The notes beneath the pieces are model-generated. The model ran no database searches and was not told the DNA's origin. It saw only the letters and a list, made by a program, of their open reading frames with translations. Position numbers and translations under genes: made by a program. Below are positions 23,788-35,973 of a stretch of 64,000 nt of DNA, piece by piece; position 1 is the stretch's first letter, and each line of letters begins with the position of its first letter. Source of the stretch: Mantis religiosa (Eukaryota; Arthropoda; Insecta; Mantodea; Mantidae); the NCBI GenBank assembly GCA_030765055.1, contig CM060950.1:278936368-279000367 (forward strand). Direction: 5' to 3'.

Positions 23788-23856
23788 CCGGCGATACTCG
23801 AACCGGCAATCTTCTGTTTCGGAGTCCGATGCCCTATCCAATTAGGCCACGAGGGC
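23788..23856 (-). pseudogene. tRNA-Arg(CCG)-like gene, probably pseudogene
   Basis: Partner of 7,597-7,669. The minus strand has GCCCTCG, A box TGGCCTAATTGG, loop CTCCGAA (anticodon CCG) and B box GGTTCGAGTAT. The 3' acceptor strand is eroded; it runs straight into a T7 run that would end Pol III transcription. Confidence 0.6.
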
Positions 23857-23931
23857 TTGTGTTCCCTTTCGAGCTCTTTATGCTATATCAGTAGAAATGA
23901 CGCTCCACTCCTATCAGAGGTTGAGCGAGAG

Positions 23932-23957
23932 AGCGAGAGAGAGAGAGAGAGAGAGAG
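23932..23957. repeat. (GA)n microsatellite
   Basis: Short GA tract 75-80 bases upstream of the tRNA-Arg-like gene. It is the same position as in Z1 and Z2 but much shorter than in Z2. Confidence 0.9.
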
Positions 23958-24498
23958 GGTGACAGAGGTCATAAAACAAAATAACCCTTTCATATAGAAT
24001 ACTCTTTAGCCTGTGGACAACCAAACATAAAAGGATTCTGCTGTATACGGAATTATACCTATACAAGTTTATGAGCATCCATTTTTTAAATTAATATTGA
24101 GCTTTTATTTATGGTTTCACGATAATTTAAGTGATTGTCAGCGGCCCACTTTATATACGGCATGCAAGGCTCCTTAATATAGATCAAAAGCGTTTTTGTC
24201 AGGTTTGAGGTCATTTTATGAGCCCTAAATAAACGACACTTGAGGACCTGGTTTATTTGCAATTCAACGGACACCATGCTAAAGAATTTGAGACCAAAAG
24301 GAACTGCTTTCAACCAGGTTTGGAAACCCCAGCCTCGGGAAAGCAACAGGTGGCATGTCAGTTATACAGTTTGGGTGTTTCCCAGTGAAATATAAGGAAA
24401 AGGTTTCCTATGGACGTAATTGTACTTATACAAGTGCATTAGTATTAATTGAAGAGAATGAGCGCTATAGAGATTACCAAACTCAGGCATAAAATGAC

Positions 24499-24568
24499 CG
24501 CCGACGGGACTCGAACCCCGGATTATTAGTCCGATACCTTATCCATTAGAACACGAGACTTGTTACAG
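24499..24568 (-). pseudogene. tRNA-Arg-like pseudogene with variable region deleted
   Basis: Partner of 8,303-8,374 with the same deletion before GGGTTCGAGTCCCG. The anticodon loop has become CTAATAA and the terminator T run is interrupted. Confidence 0.6.
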
Positions 24569-25303
24569 ACTTAGCTGTTTCTTAAACGATATCACTTGAA
24601 CTAAATCAATCAAACAAACAAACACACACAGACACACACATCACTTTAAAAAAATTATACAGGGAGACTAAAAATATAAATTATGGGTGACAACTCTGTA
24701 TCAAGATTCATGGGTGCAGTACGCTACTTCCGATACCATGTATTATAACAGGCAAAAGTACTACTTAACTGAAAGGAAACTCCTAGTTTTCATATTAAAA
24801 ACACCAAACTATATTAAAATAGTGCTTTGGTATTCAGATTTTTCACATAACTGGTTTAATAATTTTAACACACTTACACACACTGTTTAGTTTTTCCATG
24901 AATGGTGTTAATAATTAATTTGCATAAATTTAGTGCAGGAAATTTTTCTTTGTGGAAGGAAGTTTGGGTTAGGAGAAACTTGTCATATTTTATGAGGATG
25001 CTGTACCTTAAAACAGCAATCCCGGTATTCAACCGATTGTGCCAGATTTTTGTAATTGATCACATACATCTGTTTTTCCGCATAGGCTGGGATGTGTTCT
25101 TACGGGATCTTCTCGATTTCTACAACAAGGATCTGACATTACCATTACCAACCTCGGCGCGGTAATTTGGTGGTTAGGTGTTCACACACACTATTGGCAA
25201 TATTCCTTTATTTTCCTGTAATGTATGTATTCTAGTAACTGCGATATAAGTTTGTCTAAGCAGTAGCTACGCAGGAATATTGTAGACCCTCATCTGTACT
25301 GTT

Positions 25304-25931
25304 TAAATCAGTCTGTGGGCTGAGGATGTGATGAAAACATCACAAAAGTGGTCCCTGATAATTTCGACAATTTTAGTTACCAAATGTTGTAGTTTATTTA
25401 TAATATTAGAATTACTTCACTTTCACAAGCTACAGTGTTTTATAAAATACTGCAGTTTTTTGTATAGCTTCTACAAATAATGCATATACTAGATATAAGG
25501 GATATAGATAAACATAAACGACGTTCAAATGTTTAAACTGTCACTAAATGCTGGCCTTGAAATTGGTTATAAAGTTGAATCTGGTAACTATTAAGATTCT
25601 AAGAACAGCTCCAAAATAGTTCTTCCCACAAAAAGGAATCTTTATTTTACATAAATTGTTTGCACTAAAGAGATGCACTCTTACGGTATACCAGTTATTG
25701 AAGTCACTTCTGAGGCTATATCCAGGAAATTCAATTTATTTGTCATAAAGATATCGCTAATATCTTTCATTTTAGTGTAAATCTCAAAGGCCTTTTATTT
25801 TTCGAGATAATGAACATTTTTCAAAGAGTTTTCATGTAAAGGGCAAATATTTTGGTAGGCTTGAAAATCTTCGGGTTTCATGCCTTAGAAGGCCCTAAAA
25901 TTAAATACCAACTTTGGTATGCTCCACTTAA
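25304..25931. other. Unassigned AT-rich stretch
   Basis: Lies between block Z3 and the MITE. No partner elsewhere in the window and no convincing gene. Confidence 0.4.
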
Positions 25932-27145
25932 GACAAGGCTACATTTAAAATTCCAAATTTTATAGTAATAAACCTATAATTATAAAACTTTAGCCACATA
26001 ATTAGAGTATCAAATTTAAAGTTGCATGCAAATTTTATGTCGCTACAAAAATAGTTTATTAATTATTAATAATTCTTTGTGAAAATATTGTGGAAATTAA
26101 AAATCTTCTACGCATCAAAAAACGAGCTTTTAAGTTGAATCTTTGTTTCTGTCTGGTACGGAGAAATTTAAAAGGACCCTCATCCCTATCTCTTGGAATA
26201 TTCTTGCAGCATTTGTTCTAAACTATTTTACATGTGCTAGCTCTTAAAATTTTGAATATATTAACTTATTTTATTACTTCACGCTATATAATTTTCATAA
26301 CATGAGCATTAACAAAAAAGGGACTGTGAAGTTTCTTATTTACATATTATGGATCTATCCTGGAAAGTTTCACCAACTTAAATGAAGAACTTTGACCCGT
26401 GAGGCATTTTGTATACTGAAAAGTGTTAGAAAAGAAGTTTCTCAGAAACTGAATTTCAAAGTCATGATTGTTACTTTTAACGATTTTTAAAAGTATCTTT
26501 AAATAGTTACGTGATGGCCTAAAATGGTGCATATTGTGACTTTGTGGGTTCGTAAAATTAAAAGTCCAATTGCACAAACTGAAAATGTTCTTTATTTCCA
26601 CCAAATTACAGTTGAAACACTTGCCGATTACATAGAATTACGTAGCGCACAAAGTTACAATTCACCAGTCCATCCGGCACAGGTACACTCTGCACTCGCA
26701 ATTACGTACAACTCCTCCGATCCACGTACACATTCTTCCAGTCCGTTATCTCACTCAGCGCTTCTCACGGCTGCTCGCCAAGAACTGAACTGAACTCACT
26801 CACCAACTGCAGCCCCTTTTATAGGAAGATCACTGTTTCTGGAAGTCTCGCGGTTCAGTGAATCATTCTGAAGGTTTCAGACGTCAGGAAGGGGAAAGAG
26901 ATGGCTAGTGATGCTTTACAACCATCCCCTCGTTTATGCTACAAGATAAATGGGTAGGTGTGACTGAGTACTTCCCGTCTGGTTCCTACCTGCCAGCTGT
27001 TCCTATCGGGAACTCCGATGTTCGGGTGACAATATGATCAAAATAGCATGACATTTATTACTACAACCCTAAGCTGCCCTAAATGCCAAAGGAGAAACTT
27101 CCATGATTTTCAACATTTTCAGCAAATTTTCAGAGTACCCTTGCC
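25932..27145. mobile_element. Non-autonomous DNA transposon (MITE), TTAA target duplication, split by a solo LTR
   Basis: Flanked by TTAA on both sides (25,928-25,931 and 27,146-27,149). The left terminus GACAAGGCTAC.. and the inverted right terminus GGCAAGGGTACTCTGAAAAT form terminal inverted repeats. Without the inserted LTR it is about 713 bp and matches 35,974-36,693 over its whole length. TTAA duplication is typical of piggyBac and Kolobok superfamilies; the termini do not settle which. No transposase is encoded. Confidence 0.8.
26535..27031 (-). repeat. Solo LTR of the gypsy family inserted in the MITE
   Basis: Starts TGTGACTTTGTGGGTTCG and ends TTCGGGTGACA, with target duplication atat at 26,531-26,534 and 27,032-27,035. 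The second MITE copy (36,574-36,584) is uninterrupted here. On the minus (coding) strand it has a TATA box, CCTATAAAAGG near 26,815-26,825, and a downstream TCAGTT motif. No internal gypsy sequence follows, so it is a solo LTR left by recombination. Confidence 0.88.
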
Positions 27146-27149
27146 TTAA

Positions 27150-28428
27150 ACAACAAACATCGGTATTTAATCAACTTTTTGTTTGGCTGTGCTGTTTAGA
27201 CAAACGCACGCATGCACGCGCACACATACAATCATAACTAAGGAACTTGTTCTTAAAATCTTTTGCTTGTACACGGGCCTCAAAGTGTACACTGAGTTTT
27301 TAACGTAGCATAATATAGCCTATTCACCATACATTTATGGCGAGCAATAATCTCAAATCCACCAATATGAACTTGGTGGCATGTATGGTAAGCAGAACAA
27401 AACACAACTGTTGCCATATGTTAAAAGTTTCCAACGCTTGCCATATGCTTGTGGGGGGGGGGGGGGGGGCTCACCCTCCATCCCCAAGCAATGGCTGATC
27501 ACATCTATTCGTTTCGCACCGTTTCCACCCCTCTTCCTCCTATGTTAAGATGACAGTGATAGTAGCGATGGAACGACGGGATCTACAGCATACTTTACTT
27601 CACCTACACTACCTGTTCCCCAGCGGATCCGTCGCTGTTATCAACTACATCCTGCAACTTGTTACTCCACCCAGTCTCACATTTGTACGTCTTGTGCAAG
27701 ATAACGTACATTATTCGCGAGATCCAGTGTTTTGCTTACACAACACGCTTTAGCAATAGATGACCCCGAATCTTAGTCTTTGTTGCACCTTATAAGAATA
27801 ACTATAAACTAAAAGCAATATTTCGTGCCTTGTCTCGCAATACGTCCTGTAAACTTACCACTAAGGGCACTGAGAGAATTGAACCCGTTATTTTCTAACT
27901 TAAGGCGCTCGTTATTGATATAAAATATATGACCTCTGAAAGGTAAACGCAAGCCTCATATACCTGCACGGCAGTTATAACCGTCACGGCAGGATGGTCC
28001 TTCCTTCATGCTTTTGAATCGCCGAGTCATATTTTGAATAACTTACGTGGTTATGTTTTATGTTCTAGCATTTAATTTTCTTTATAAACGTTCTCTAAGT
28101 TATATTGTGTGATGCAACCGCTCTCCTTGCGCTCGCGTATCGACAATGCAGCTAGCTTAATTCCCAACTAATCCTTGTTTCACATAAGCTTGCCCCGTAT
28201 CTCTTAACCTCGGGACTGTTTGAATTAAATATATTACGCAACAGAGTTGATTTATCTAAAATGCATGTAATATCTTAGGCGAAGTGAAGAGAAGGTTCCT
28301 TTGCTCTCAGGCAAATGGCACGATAGTATGTGATTTAGCGGTAGTGATGACATATTTGTTTATATGACTTTTATCACTGACCTTGTTTTGAACTGGATTA
28401 GCCATATATCGCCATTCGAAGGTGTGCC
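27150..28428. other. Unassigned stretch with a poly-G tract
   Basis: No gene recognised. Contains a G17 run at 27,453-27,469. The plus ORF 27,550-27,753 shows no familiar motif. Confidence 0.4.
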
Positions 28429-28960
28429 GTGCCGAATGCAAGAGCTAAATTATTTTATTCATCGTTTATTGCTCGTATACTTATTATATCTATAATGACA
28501 GAGTCTACCGCCAGTTTTTCGCTGAAGCATCGCAAGGACAAACCTTTACAAAGGGGTGAAAAAAGAATTGTGGTGCATGTGTTTAATGCACTCACAGAGA
28601 AGAATCCGTCTTTGTCGGTGGGAAAAGTCGAACAGCTGTGCTCTGAACTTACAGGTGTATTAGATGCGTAGGAACATCGCGACATGAAATTGAGACAACA
28701 GGAAAACTTACCACTCCAGGGGCGATATTGCTGTGTGGCGAAGACGTTATATAAGGACAATCAGATTGTACCAGCATATAAATCGCAAAATATACTACCT
28801 TGACGAGACATGGGTTAATGAAGGACACACGACAAGTATGGCGTAACACGACTTTTAAGACTGAAAAACAAGCATTTTTGCAAGGTATGTGTGCTGGTTT
28901 AACAACTCACAGTGGAAAAGGCCATAGGCCCTTCATTATATCCTAGTTTCAGTTTCATTG
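28429..28960 (+). pseudogene. Decayed DDE transposase-like gene
   Basis: The N-terminal frame (28,429-28,671) reads 'LQRGEKRIVVHVFNALTEKN', then 'LSVGKVEQLCSELTGV', resembling the N-terminal helix-turn-helix region of DDE_3-type (Tc1/mariner superfamily) transposase-like genes widespread in insects. After several stops another frame near 28,790-28,825 gives 'YLDETWVNEGHTTS', the block around the first catalytic D of that group, and near 28,900-28,935 'GLTTHSGKGHRPFII' aligns with the region following it. Downstream catalytic residues are not found. No terminal repeats seen. Assignment is from motif memory, not a search. Confidence 0.5.
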
Positions 28961-29883
28961 CTCATTCATTCAGTTTCAGCTTGCTCAGTTTCCTTATATA
29001 TACTAGTAATTTTGCATGCCTTCATATTCTTATTTGTACGATTTTATCTATCTTCCTGGCAATTATTATGACGTTTACTGCAGGTTTAAACGTGACGGGA
29101 AGGCACCGCCTTGGCCTATGGCGCGAAAGTATTACCCAATTAGGGTGAGGGGGAAAGTAGTTGCACGCGGAGTGATACATGTCAGCGGGGCAAGGTTATA
29201 TGAAACAGGGATTAGTGATTCTTTATTAAAGGGCCAAGGTGACCGCAGCACTTGTGGTGGCTGAGGAGAATGCATTGCTGGTTACCATGGCTACAGATTC
29301 AATTCATAGAAGCTATATATTCCGCACCAACTCGTGTTGCCAACCCAATACAGGAACTTCTTCCTACTTTCTCGTTTATTTGTAAAGTGATTTGTTGGTA
29401 GAAGTGGTAACCCGCTTGAAGCGAGCTCCGCGTGTCATGTTCTACTACATGCACACCACCGCTTGCATATTGTGTAAAAACGTAATTTTTTATGTGATCA
29501 TTGATTACTGTTTGATATGTGAAATGTTTAATTCTTCATATTTAAGGGATTTACAGTGAATCCAACACACGACTTGGTGTGTGTCCTTTTCGATATGGAA
29601 AACTGATAACAAACGCGTGATGGTATATGTCGGTAGGCCAGCGCGAGTTGCCGCCGAGCATCTTCAAAATACACCAGGAAATTTGAGACTCGTTGGTATG
29701 AGGAACATAATTGTGTCGCACTGAAGGAGCTCAGAAAAAAAAAACACTAACAAAATTTCAGACGCCCTTCGGCAAAGGTCACGTCAATATATTGTAAAAT
29801 ACAATGAGACTGTCAAGCTTAACAGGCTCTTCATGCATTATTCCATTAGGGAGGTAGGCAAGAAATGACATTTCGTGGACATA
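28961..29883. other. Unassigned stretch
   Basis: No coding frame, RNA gene or repeat partner recognised up to the mariner terminus. Confidence 0.4.
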
Positions 29884-31154
29884 CGAGGGTGGTCTGAAAA
29901 GTCTCCGACCTCAACATGAAGATGGAAGCACTCGTAAATAAAACCTAATGAACTTCATTGTTCATCTGTTGACAGTTACTAACCAAAGTTTCAGCAATTC
30001 TGGACGCTCAAATGTTACGTAACAATCGTTTGAGTGAGTTGGTGTGAGTGTTTTTACGAAAGTGGACAAAGTCGAACATAGAGCTGTCATTAAACATTTG
30101 TATTTGAAAGGCAATATGCCTACGAATATAAAAGATGTGTTGAATTCTGTGTATGGGGACTCTGAACCCATATTTCCCACAGTGAAACTTTGGGCAGCTG
30201 AATTTAAACGTGGCCGTAAGTGCTTGGGGGTCGATGAACATTCGGGACCTCCAAAAACCGCAACTCCAGATGAAAACATCGCCAAAGTTCACCAAATGGT
30301 GCTAAACCACCGCCGAATTAAAGTGAGAGAGATAGCAGAGGCTATGAACATTTCTAAAGAACATGTTTGTCACATATCACATCAACATTTAGATATGAGA
30401 AAGCTGTCCGTGCGTTTGGTTGCCGCGTTTGCTCACGTTAGACCAAAACCGTTATCGAATGAACATTTCCAACGCTCTGTTGGCACAGTTTAGGCACAAT
30501 AAATCCCAGTTTTGGCGCCGATTAATTGCTGTAGATGTAACTTGGATACACCATTATATGCCAAAAACAAAAATACAGCCAAACAGTGGACTGCAAAGCG
30601 GGAATCGGCTACAAAAAAGCAAAAACTGTTTTTCCGGCTGGAAAAGTGATGGCGAGTGTTTTTCTGGGATAGTCGTGAAGTTATTTTAATCGTTTATCTT
30701 CAATAAGGAAAAACTATTACTGGAGCATACTGCGCATCATTACTTGACAAGCTGAAGGCACAACTTGCGGAAAAACTGCCACATTTGCAGAAAAAGAAAA
30801 TCTTGTTTCACCAAGACAACGCACCGTCCCACACCTCAGGGTTTGCCATGGCGAAAATTCACGAATTACGGTTTGAACTGCTGGACCATCCGCCTAACTC
30901 ACCACATCTAGCCCCAAGTGACTTCATTTTGTTCCCTCATCTGAAAATTGCGCTCGGAGGACAGAGATATTCGTCAAATGAAGAGGCAACGATTATTTTG
31001 CAGAGGAAAACGCCGAGTAATATTTGGACGGGTTACACAGATTGGAGCATCCCTGGGAGAAGTGTGTAGAGTTAGAAGGAGACTATGTTAAAAATCAAAC
31101 AAGAAAGTCTGTCTCGCATCTTTATTAGGTCGGAAACTTTTCAGATCTCCTTTG
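29884..31154 (+). mobile_element. mariner-family transposon, full length, inactive
   Basis: The left end CGAGGGTGGTCTGAAAAG and the inverted right end CAAAGGAGATCTGAAAAG are followed by matching inner bases ('tctccgacct' against 'tttccgacct'), forming terminal inverted repeats of about 28 bp. A TA precedes the left end, and a TA lies within one base of the right end. Length (1,271 bp) is normal for mariner. The only gene is the broken transposase. Confidence 0.9.
30044..31069 (+). pseudogene. mariner transposase (frame-broken)
   Basis: Mariner transposase binds the terminal repeats and cuts and pastes the element. The N-terminal two helix-turn-helix region is in frame 30,044-30,493 ('HRAVIKHLYLKGNMPTNIKD', 'VREIAEAMNISKEHVCHI'). 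A shift moves to 30,420-30,689, with 'RLLTLDQNRYRMNISNALLA' and the first catalytic D in 'AVDVTWIHHYMPKTK' (the usual E after D is V). The third frame, 30,785-31,069, has 'FHQDNAPSHTS' with the second D and 'SPHLAPSDFILFP' with the third D, 34 residues apart: a DD34D triad. At least two shifts and several stops make it non-functional. It is about 345 codons in all, as expected. Confidence 0.9.
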
Positions 31155-32699
31155 TTATGACAGCGAGGACTCTTTAAATAAAAATAATTTTAAGGGACTG
31201 TTGGATTCATATACAGAAGTTAGCTAATCGAAATGCAAAACCATTATTTCAGTATAAAATCCGATGCTGATTTTGCGAATTTAGTATAGTCAATTTTCCG
31301 CGTCACCTAATCAATTCACCCAGAGCGGCGCCTTCGTCACGGCGAACATTCTCCAGCTCTAGTGTACTGATTAAAAGCCCATGTGAACTGTTATGTAATT
31401 AATGTTCTCAAACTTTGAGTCACCTTGATCAATGAATATAATTGGTCAAATGATACTCAAATGATCCTAATGTCTGTAGAGCTTATACTTACTCCACATT
31501 CATCGTTCCGGGTAAGAGAAAGCTTTGGATAAAACGTAATTCAGGTAACTCACTTTGACCGAGATTTGAACTGGGGAGCTGTTGAACGTAAAGCGGAGAA
31601 AGCGAGCCATTGGCTTTCATTTTAAACATCAGAGAGAGGAAGCGGCTTCTCGATGACTGAGTGGTTAGACCACTTGGCTCTCACCTAGGCGGCTGATACC
31701 GTACCTGTTAGGGATAACATTGTCATAATAACCCCGAAAGTCTTATTACATGCATAATTAAGGGCGGATATATACCACAATATGAATTAAACAAAGTTAT
31801 AATAAATATAGAGGAAAGTGATTAAATATACAAGTTCAGATACTAAACAGGCAATCCCGATATATATTATCGAAAGCACGAGAAACCAAATAGCGAGGTG
31901 AATGAACACCTTCCTCACTGGTACTTTCATTGTGTTGCTTGCCGACAAAGGTGGCATTGTCCAAGGCTAGACCCTCGTCGCCAGCCATGTCTTGGCCTGC
32001 ACATGCTACGTGATGATAAAATAGACACCGGGATTTAAGTTACACATTTTTAAACATGCTAATGCATTAATTATCTTGACTGTGGGAAAGTGAAAATCGC
32101 ATAGAGTACACGTTTCAGACACGAGAAATTGCTTTTAGATTTAACAGTAGGGATGAAACACAACCTATCAGAAACAAGTAACAGGTCACATGACCTCTAA
32201 AGTGTCCAAAGTTCGGCGAAAGGAAGGGGAAATTTGCACAATGGCGACGTTTGATCTTTGCTAGGAAAATCAAGTAGGTGTTCGCGAATGCACGAAGTAA
32301 TGCCCTCGACGTTCACAAATAATGCGTACACAGATACATACAACACTTGGGGCGCCCTAGTGGTTTACCAGTTCACTCGCGACTGTGATTCAGACTAGCC
32401 GTCGTGTCATGCGCACAGTAACGGGCAAACCTCAAATCTCGCACCTAATGTGCGAATAACATCAAGATAACAGTGACGAGTGGAGAGGACTACGTATATC
32501 CATAAACATGACATTCAACGGTCGTGGTGTCTTCTATATGATAATACCCATACCCTGTCCGGACCCCCCACCCCCTGAAACTCAAAAGAGATAATTCATG
32601 CAGATCTACCCTGAGAAAATCCTCGACCTGTTGGAAACCTCCCTTTCGTAATCCTAACCCATCACATATCTTCTCATATGAGGTGTTGAGTACCGGGAG
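31155..32699. other. Unassigned stretch
   Basis: No gene recognised. A faint tRNA-like A-box stretch (gactgagtggttagaccac) at 31,655-31,673 may be a SINE remnant. Confidence 0.35.
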
Positions 32700-32960
32700 G
32701 GCTCAACGAGGTACTTAACGGGCAAGGACCGCCTCACGGCCCGGGTTCGATCCCAGGCGAACGCAAAGTGAGATTTGTGGGGAACAACATGATGCTGGGG
32801 TGGACTTCACCCGGGTCCTCGGGTTTACCCCCACCATCATTCCTCCATCAGTCATTCATCTCAGGCGTTGGGCAGACCCCGCAACCCTGATTTCATCACA
32901 GTCAGCTCAGTTCCCTCACACTGAGGGAACCCAAGCGACTCCTAACGTCAGTATTGACGA
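32700..32960 (+). mobile_element. SINE (family S1-related)
   Basis: Contains a tRNA-type B box, GGGTTCGATCCCA (32,742-32,754). The body then parallels the 12,353 copy: 'gcaaagtgagatttgtgggg', 'caacatgatgctggggtgga', and 'gggtcctcgggttta' against 'ggatctccggtttc'. Its 3' part (gcagaccccgcaaccctgat) differs, so it is a sister subfamily. Boundaries are approximate. Confidence 0.7.
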
Positions 32961-33399
32961 GAAAGGGAGGATAAAATAAGAATGAAGCCAACCAAATTCT
33001 GGTGCTTGTTCAATGTAATTACTTAAGCACCATCCTGACGACCGTGTGTGTGGTGTTTTTAACCTGGCATGCCTCATTCCTTAGGAATACTACATGCCCT
33101 TTTTATTACATTATATGCAACTATTAGAATAATTTTACAATATCTTATATTTGTAATGAGGTGTTCTCTTACAATATTTCACCATACCTGTTCATTATAT
33201 ACATCTTTTAAAATAATTTTACATATCTATATTTGTATTGAAATGTTTCCTACAATATTTTACAATATTCTTATTACAGTAGTTGCAATTATTTAGCAGT
33301 TTTTATTGGATATATATGATTCAGTTTCCTACTCTATATCTGTGAAGTTTACTTATTTAACAAATTTGAGAAACGTTTTAGATGTGTGTTGGTAAGTTC
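32961..33399. other. Unassigned AT-rich stretch
   Basis: Imperfect repeats of 'acaatatttta' and 'catctatatttgtat'; no gene recognised. Confidence 0.35.
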
Positions 33400-33944
33400 C
33401 TCTTTGGTTATGGGCCCCGCGCATTGTCTGCTTTTTATTTTCCAGATCATGCCGTTTCTTTGTTTATGTTTGGACATCGGAATATTATGTGGTCTACATT
33501 TTGGTCCTCTTCTTGACATTTGCATACTGGGCTAACTAGTAAAGCAAATCGATGGCGGTATGAACGGAGCTTTCCATGTCCTGTGACAATTGCTGTAAAC
33601 TCTTGGCCAATGGGCAGTTCTTGTTCTAATCTATTTCTCACGTATGGGAAGAATTCTTTGGTGATGGCTCCTTTCCTTGATGCTATCTATTGTAGTTGCC
33701 ATGCGTTCAGTCCAGTGTCTCTATTCATGCTTATCAGGACTTCTTTAGTTGTTTTATTATATTGTATTTCACGATCTTCCTCAGCAGCCTGTTTTGCTAG
33801 TCTGTCTACTATTTCTTTGTCATATATGCCCGAGTGTGCTTTCACCCAACCAAAATGAAGCATCCAGTCTGATGTTCTCAGGTGGAGGATTTTAGCTTTG
33901 ATTGCCTCAGTCAGGTAATTGTGTTTCGAGTTGATTTTAAGGAG

Positions 33945-33945
<1 letters not shown>
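33400..33945 (-). pseudogene. LINE (non-LTR retrotransposon) RNase H and C-terminal zinc-knuckle fragment
   Basis: On the minus strand the region below 33,860 reads 'GWVKAHSGIYDKEIVDRLAK' and 'QAAEEDREIQYN', the end of an RNase H domain (the H-x-G with following D-x-L-A-K block). After one stop, 33,447-33,641 continues 'VTGHGKLRSYRHRFALL' and 'CKCQEEDQNVDHIIFRC', the CxC..H..C knuckle found at the C-terminus of R1/Jockey-type LINE ORF2. RT and endonuclease are absent: the copy is 5'-truncated, ending at the TG microsatellite. Confidence 0.8.

Positions 33946-33946
<1 letters not shown>

Positions 33947-34000
<54 letters not shown>
33947..34000. repeat. (TG)n microsatellite
   Basis: Pure TG repeat of about 54 bp directly next to the LINE fragment. 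Confidence 0.95.
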
Positions 34001-34001
<1 letters not shown>

Positions 34002-34324
34002 ACAGTCCCTACGTATGTAATCGAATATATAGTGTGTTAATTCATCAGTATTATGAACATTTGAGTAAAAAGTACGTGACTTAGGAAGTTCTGTTATATA
34101 CGCATTTTATCTTTCTGGTGGACCAATTTTTTTTAAGAAATTGGAGTACTCGTAAACAGCCTAAGCTATATTTATTAGAGACGAATTCACGGGGTGCACG
34201 ATAGTTCCTTCTAACGTTAATATATGACAATACCTCAGGGCTCCCATTGATTGAGAACCTTGTGGCGCTCAGGGACCGACAAGTTGTTAGTTGAAACAGC
34301 TACTGTCCACCAACGCAAAGTAAG

Positions 34325-34580
34325 TCCCTGAGAAGAATGTGCTCCCCAGTGCCAACCTTAGACAGTGGGATACGGACAGCGAACGTGTGTGACAGGGAAT
34401 GCATGCTACACAAGGAGCAGAAACGTTAAAAAGCATGCGCTCTATTCACTCTGTACACTAAAACCGAAAAGTATTATTCACAAAAGTAGAAGACGTCGGA
34501 ATGTTGTTGAATGGTCTGTAACTGTACTGACATTGGACGTTATAAATCTATCCAGGGAAGGTGTGGGAACCTTCTCCAAC
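34325..34580. repeat. Dispersed repeat E, copy 1
   Basis: Matches 59,145-59,395 in the same orientation: 'ctattcactctgtacac' against 'ctattcactctgtacat', 'ttcacaaaagtagaag', 'tggtctgtaactgtactgac'. No coding potential is shared. Type of element unknown; it could be a SINE or LINE tail. Confidence 0.7.
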
Positions 34581-35969
34581 CCTCTCCGTCTCAGGCCTCA
34601 GTGGCCTTCTTTGCTGTGTTAAACTGTGTATTACCTTACCTTACATTTGAAAATTGTTACTCACACAGTACTTCTATAATTGTACCAGGGTGGGAACCAA
34701 ATTAACTTATAAACATCTAATAAAATGCGAATCTTCCCGTCTATGTTTGCAATACTATTCCCAATGCTTTAGAGAGTTGTACAACAGGTGGCAGCGTATT
34801 GTACACAAGAGTAATGCTGGCATAATACCAGTTTAAAATGGCTGCGATATTTGTAATATGCAAAAGAAGAAAACTGTTTTATGATGCTTTTATGTGTAGT
34901 GAAGGAGTGAAACATACTGAAACGCATCTATGAACCAAGGCCCAGTATACTGATGCATGTTTATTACTATTGCAAGTGTATGAGTGCATTAGAAAGCGGG
35001 AATCCTGTGGTAGAAGGTCAAAGCATACCACGCTGTCACAAGATGTGTTGCAAATATGTATTTTTGGTACAGTCGGAACAAAACAACGCAGATCTTTGAT
35101 GTTAAGGTTCATTTTGCAACGTGACAATGCTTAAACTCAAACTATTAATGCGCCAGTTGAACTATTATTAACGTCTTCCACACTCACCACAGTTATCAAA
35201 CCTCGCTCCAAAAGATTGTCGTATGTTTGGAGGACTCATAGAAACAATACGAAGAGAGAAACCTCTTTCTGACGCAGAGATTCATGAACAGCTGCACACG
35301 ACCACAATCCGTCACCCTCCAGAGGAAAAGGAGATTATGTCGTCAAATAATATATTTGCGTATAACTTTTGTTCAGTTTAGGGTTTCCATTTAAAGACAG
35401 TGATTGATTTATTGCGTATTCATATTTACATTATTAATGTAGTAAAGTCACGTATTTCGTACAGTTTCTCAGAAAATATAAGGAATTCACAGCTTATTCA
35501 CAGAAAGCTTAAAAGAGAACTATCACTACGCTCACACCTGTACGTGCTTGAGAGTAACAGCACCATCTTTGCCCTTTGTGGGGCCTATGTGCCAAAAATC
35601 TGCTGTGGAGTGTAGCTGAAAGTAGCCGAAAATGAGTCCTTAGGAATGAGAATACGTAGGAACATAGAGGCATTATAACGTGACATTGTACGGAAGAGAT
35701 TGTTTACCCCTGCGGACAGCGGTCTACACGAAGGTATATATCATACGGAGCGCACGAGGGATGTCCAGCGGCTATTTGCAAATGGCCGCATGCGGCACAT
35801 TTCAGGCTTCAGTTTTGGGTACTACGGTTCTACTCCGCATCACATGTCTGGTATCCAGGCCGCACATAGAGCAGAGATGATGCCACCAAGCTCTCAAGTG
35901 AATACAGGTATGAGCATAGTGCTATTCTTCTTGTTATCACGCAAGTACCTTACTAAGTGATATTTTAAT
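34581..35969. other. Unassigned stretch
   Basis: No gene recognised. Plus ORFs at 35,680-35,880 and 35,700-35,960 overlap in different frames and lack known motifs. Confidence 0.35.
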
Positions 35970-35973
35970 TTAA

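Larger units (their letters stand above)
23025..25303. repeat. Block Z, copy 3
   Basis: Matches Z1 almost end to end, including three tRNA-like genes, the GA tract at 23,932-23,957, the CA-rich stretch near 24,610, and 24,895-25,270 (partner 8,680-9,060). Similarity stops near 25,303. The ORF at 24,902-25,165 has a partner at 8,689-8,877 with the same frame ('NLHKFSAGN..SLWKEVWVRR'), but it is short and has no recognisable domain. Confidence 0.8.

Noticed and set aside
27453..27469. Poly-G tract as a G-quadruplex regulatory site
   Set aside because: A single homopolymer run with no promoter or gene nearby; most likely a simple repeat.
30044..31069. Functional mariner transposase or a host gene fused to mariner
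   Set aside because: The coding region is split over three frames with stops, and it is bounded by mariner terminal repeats.
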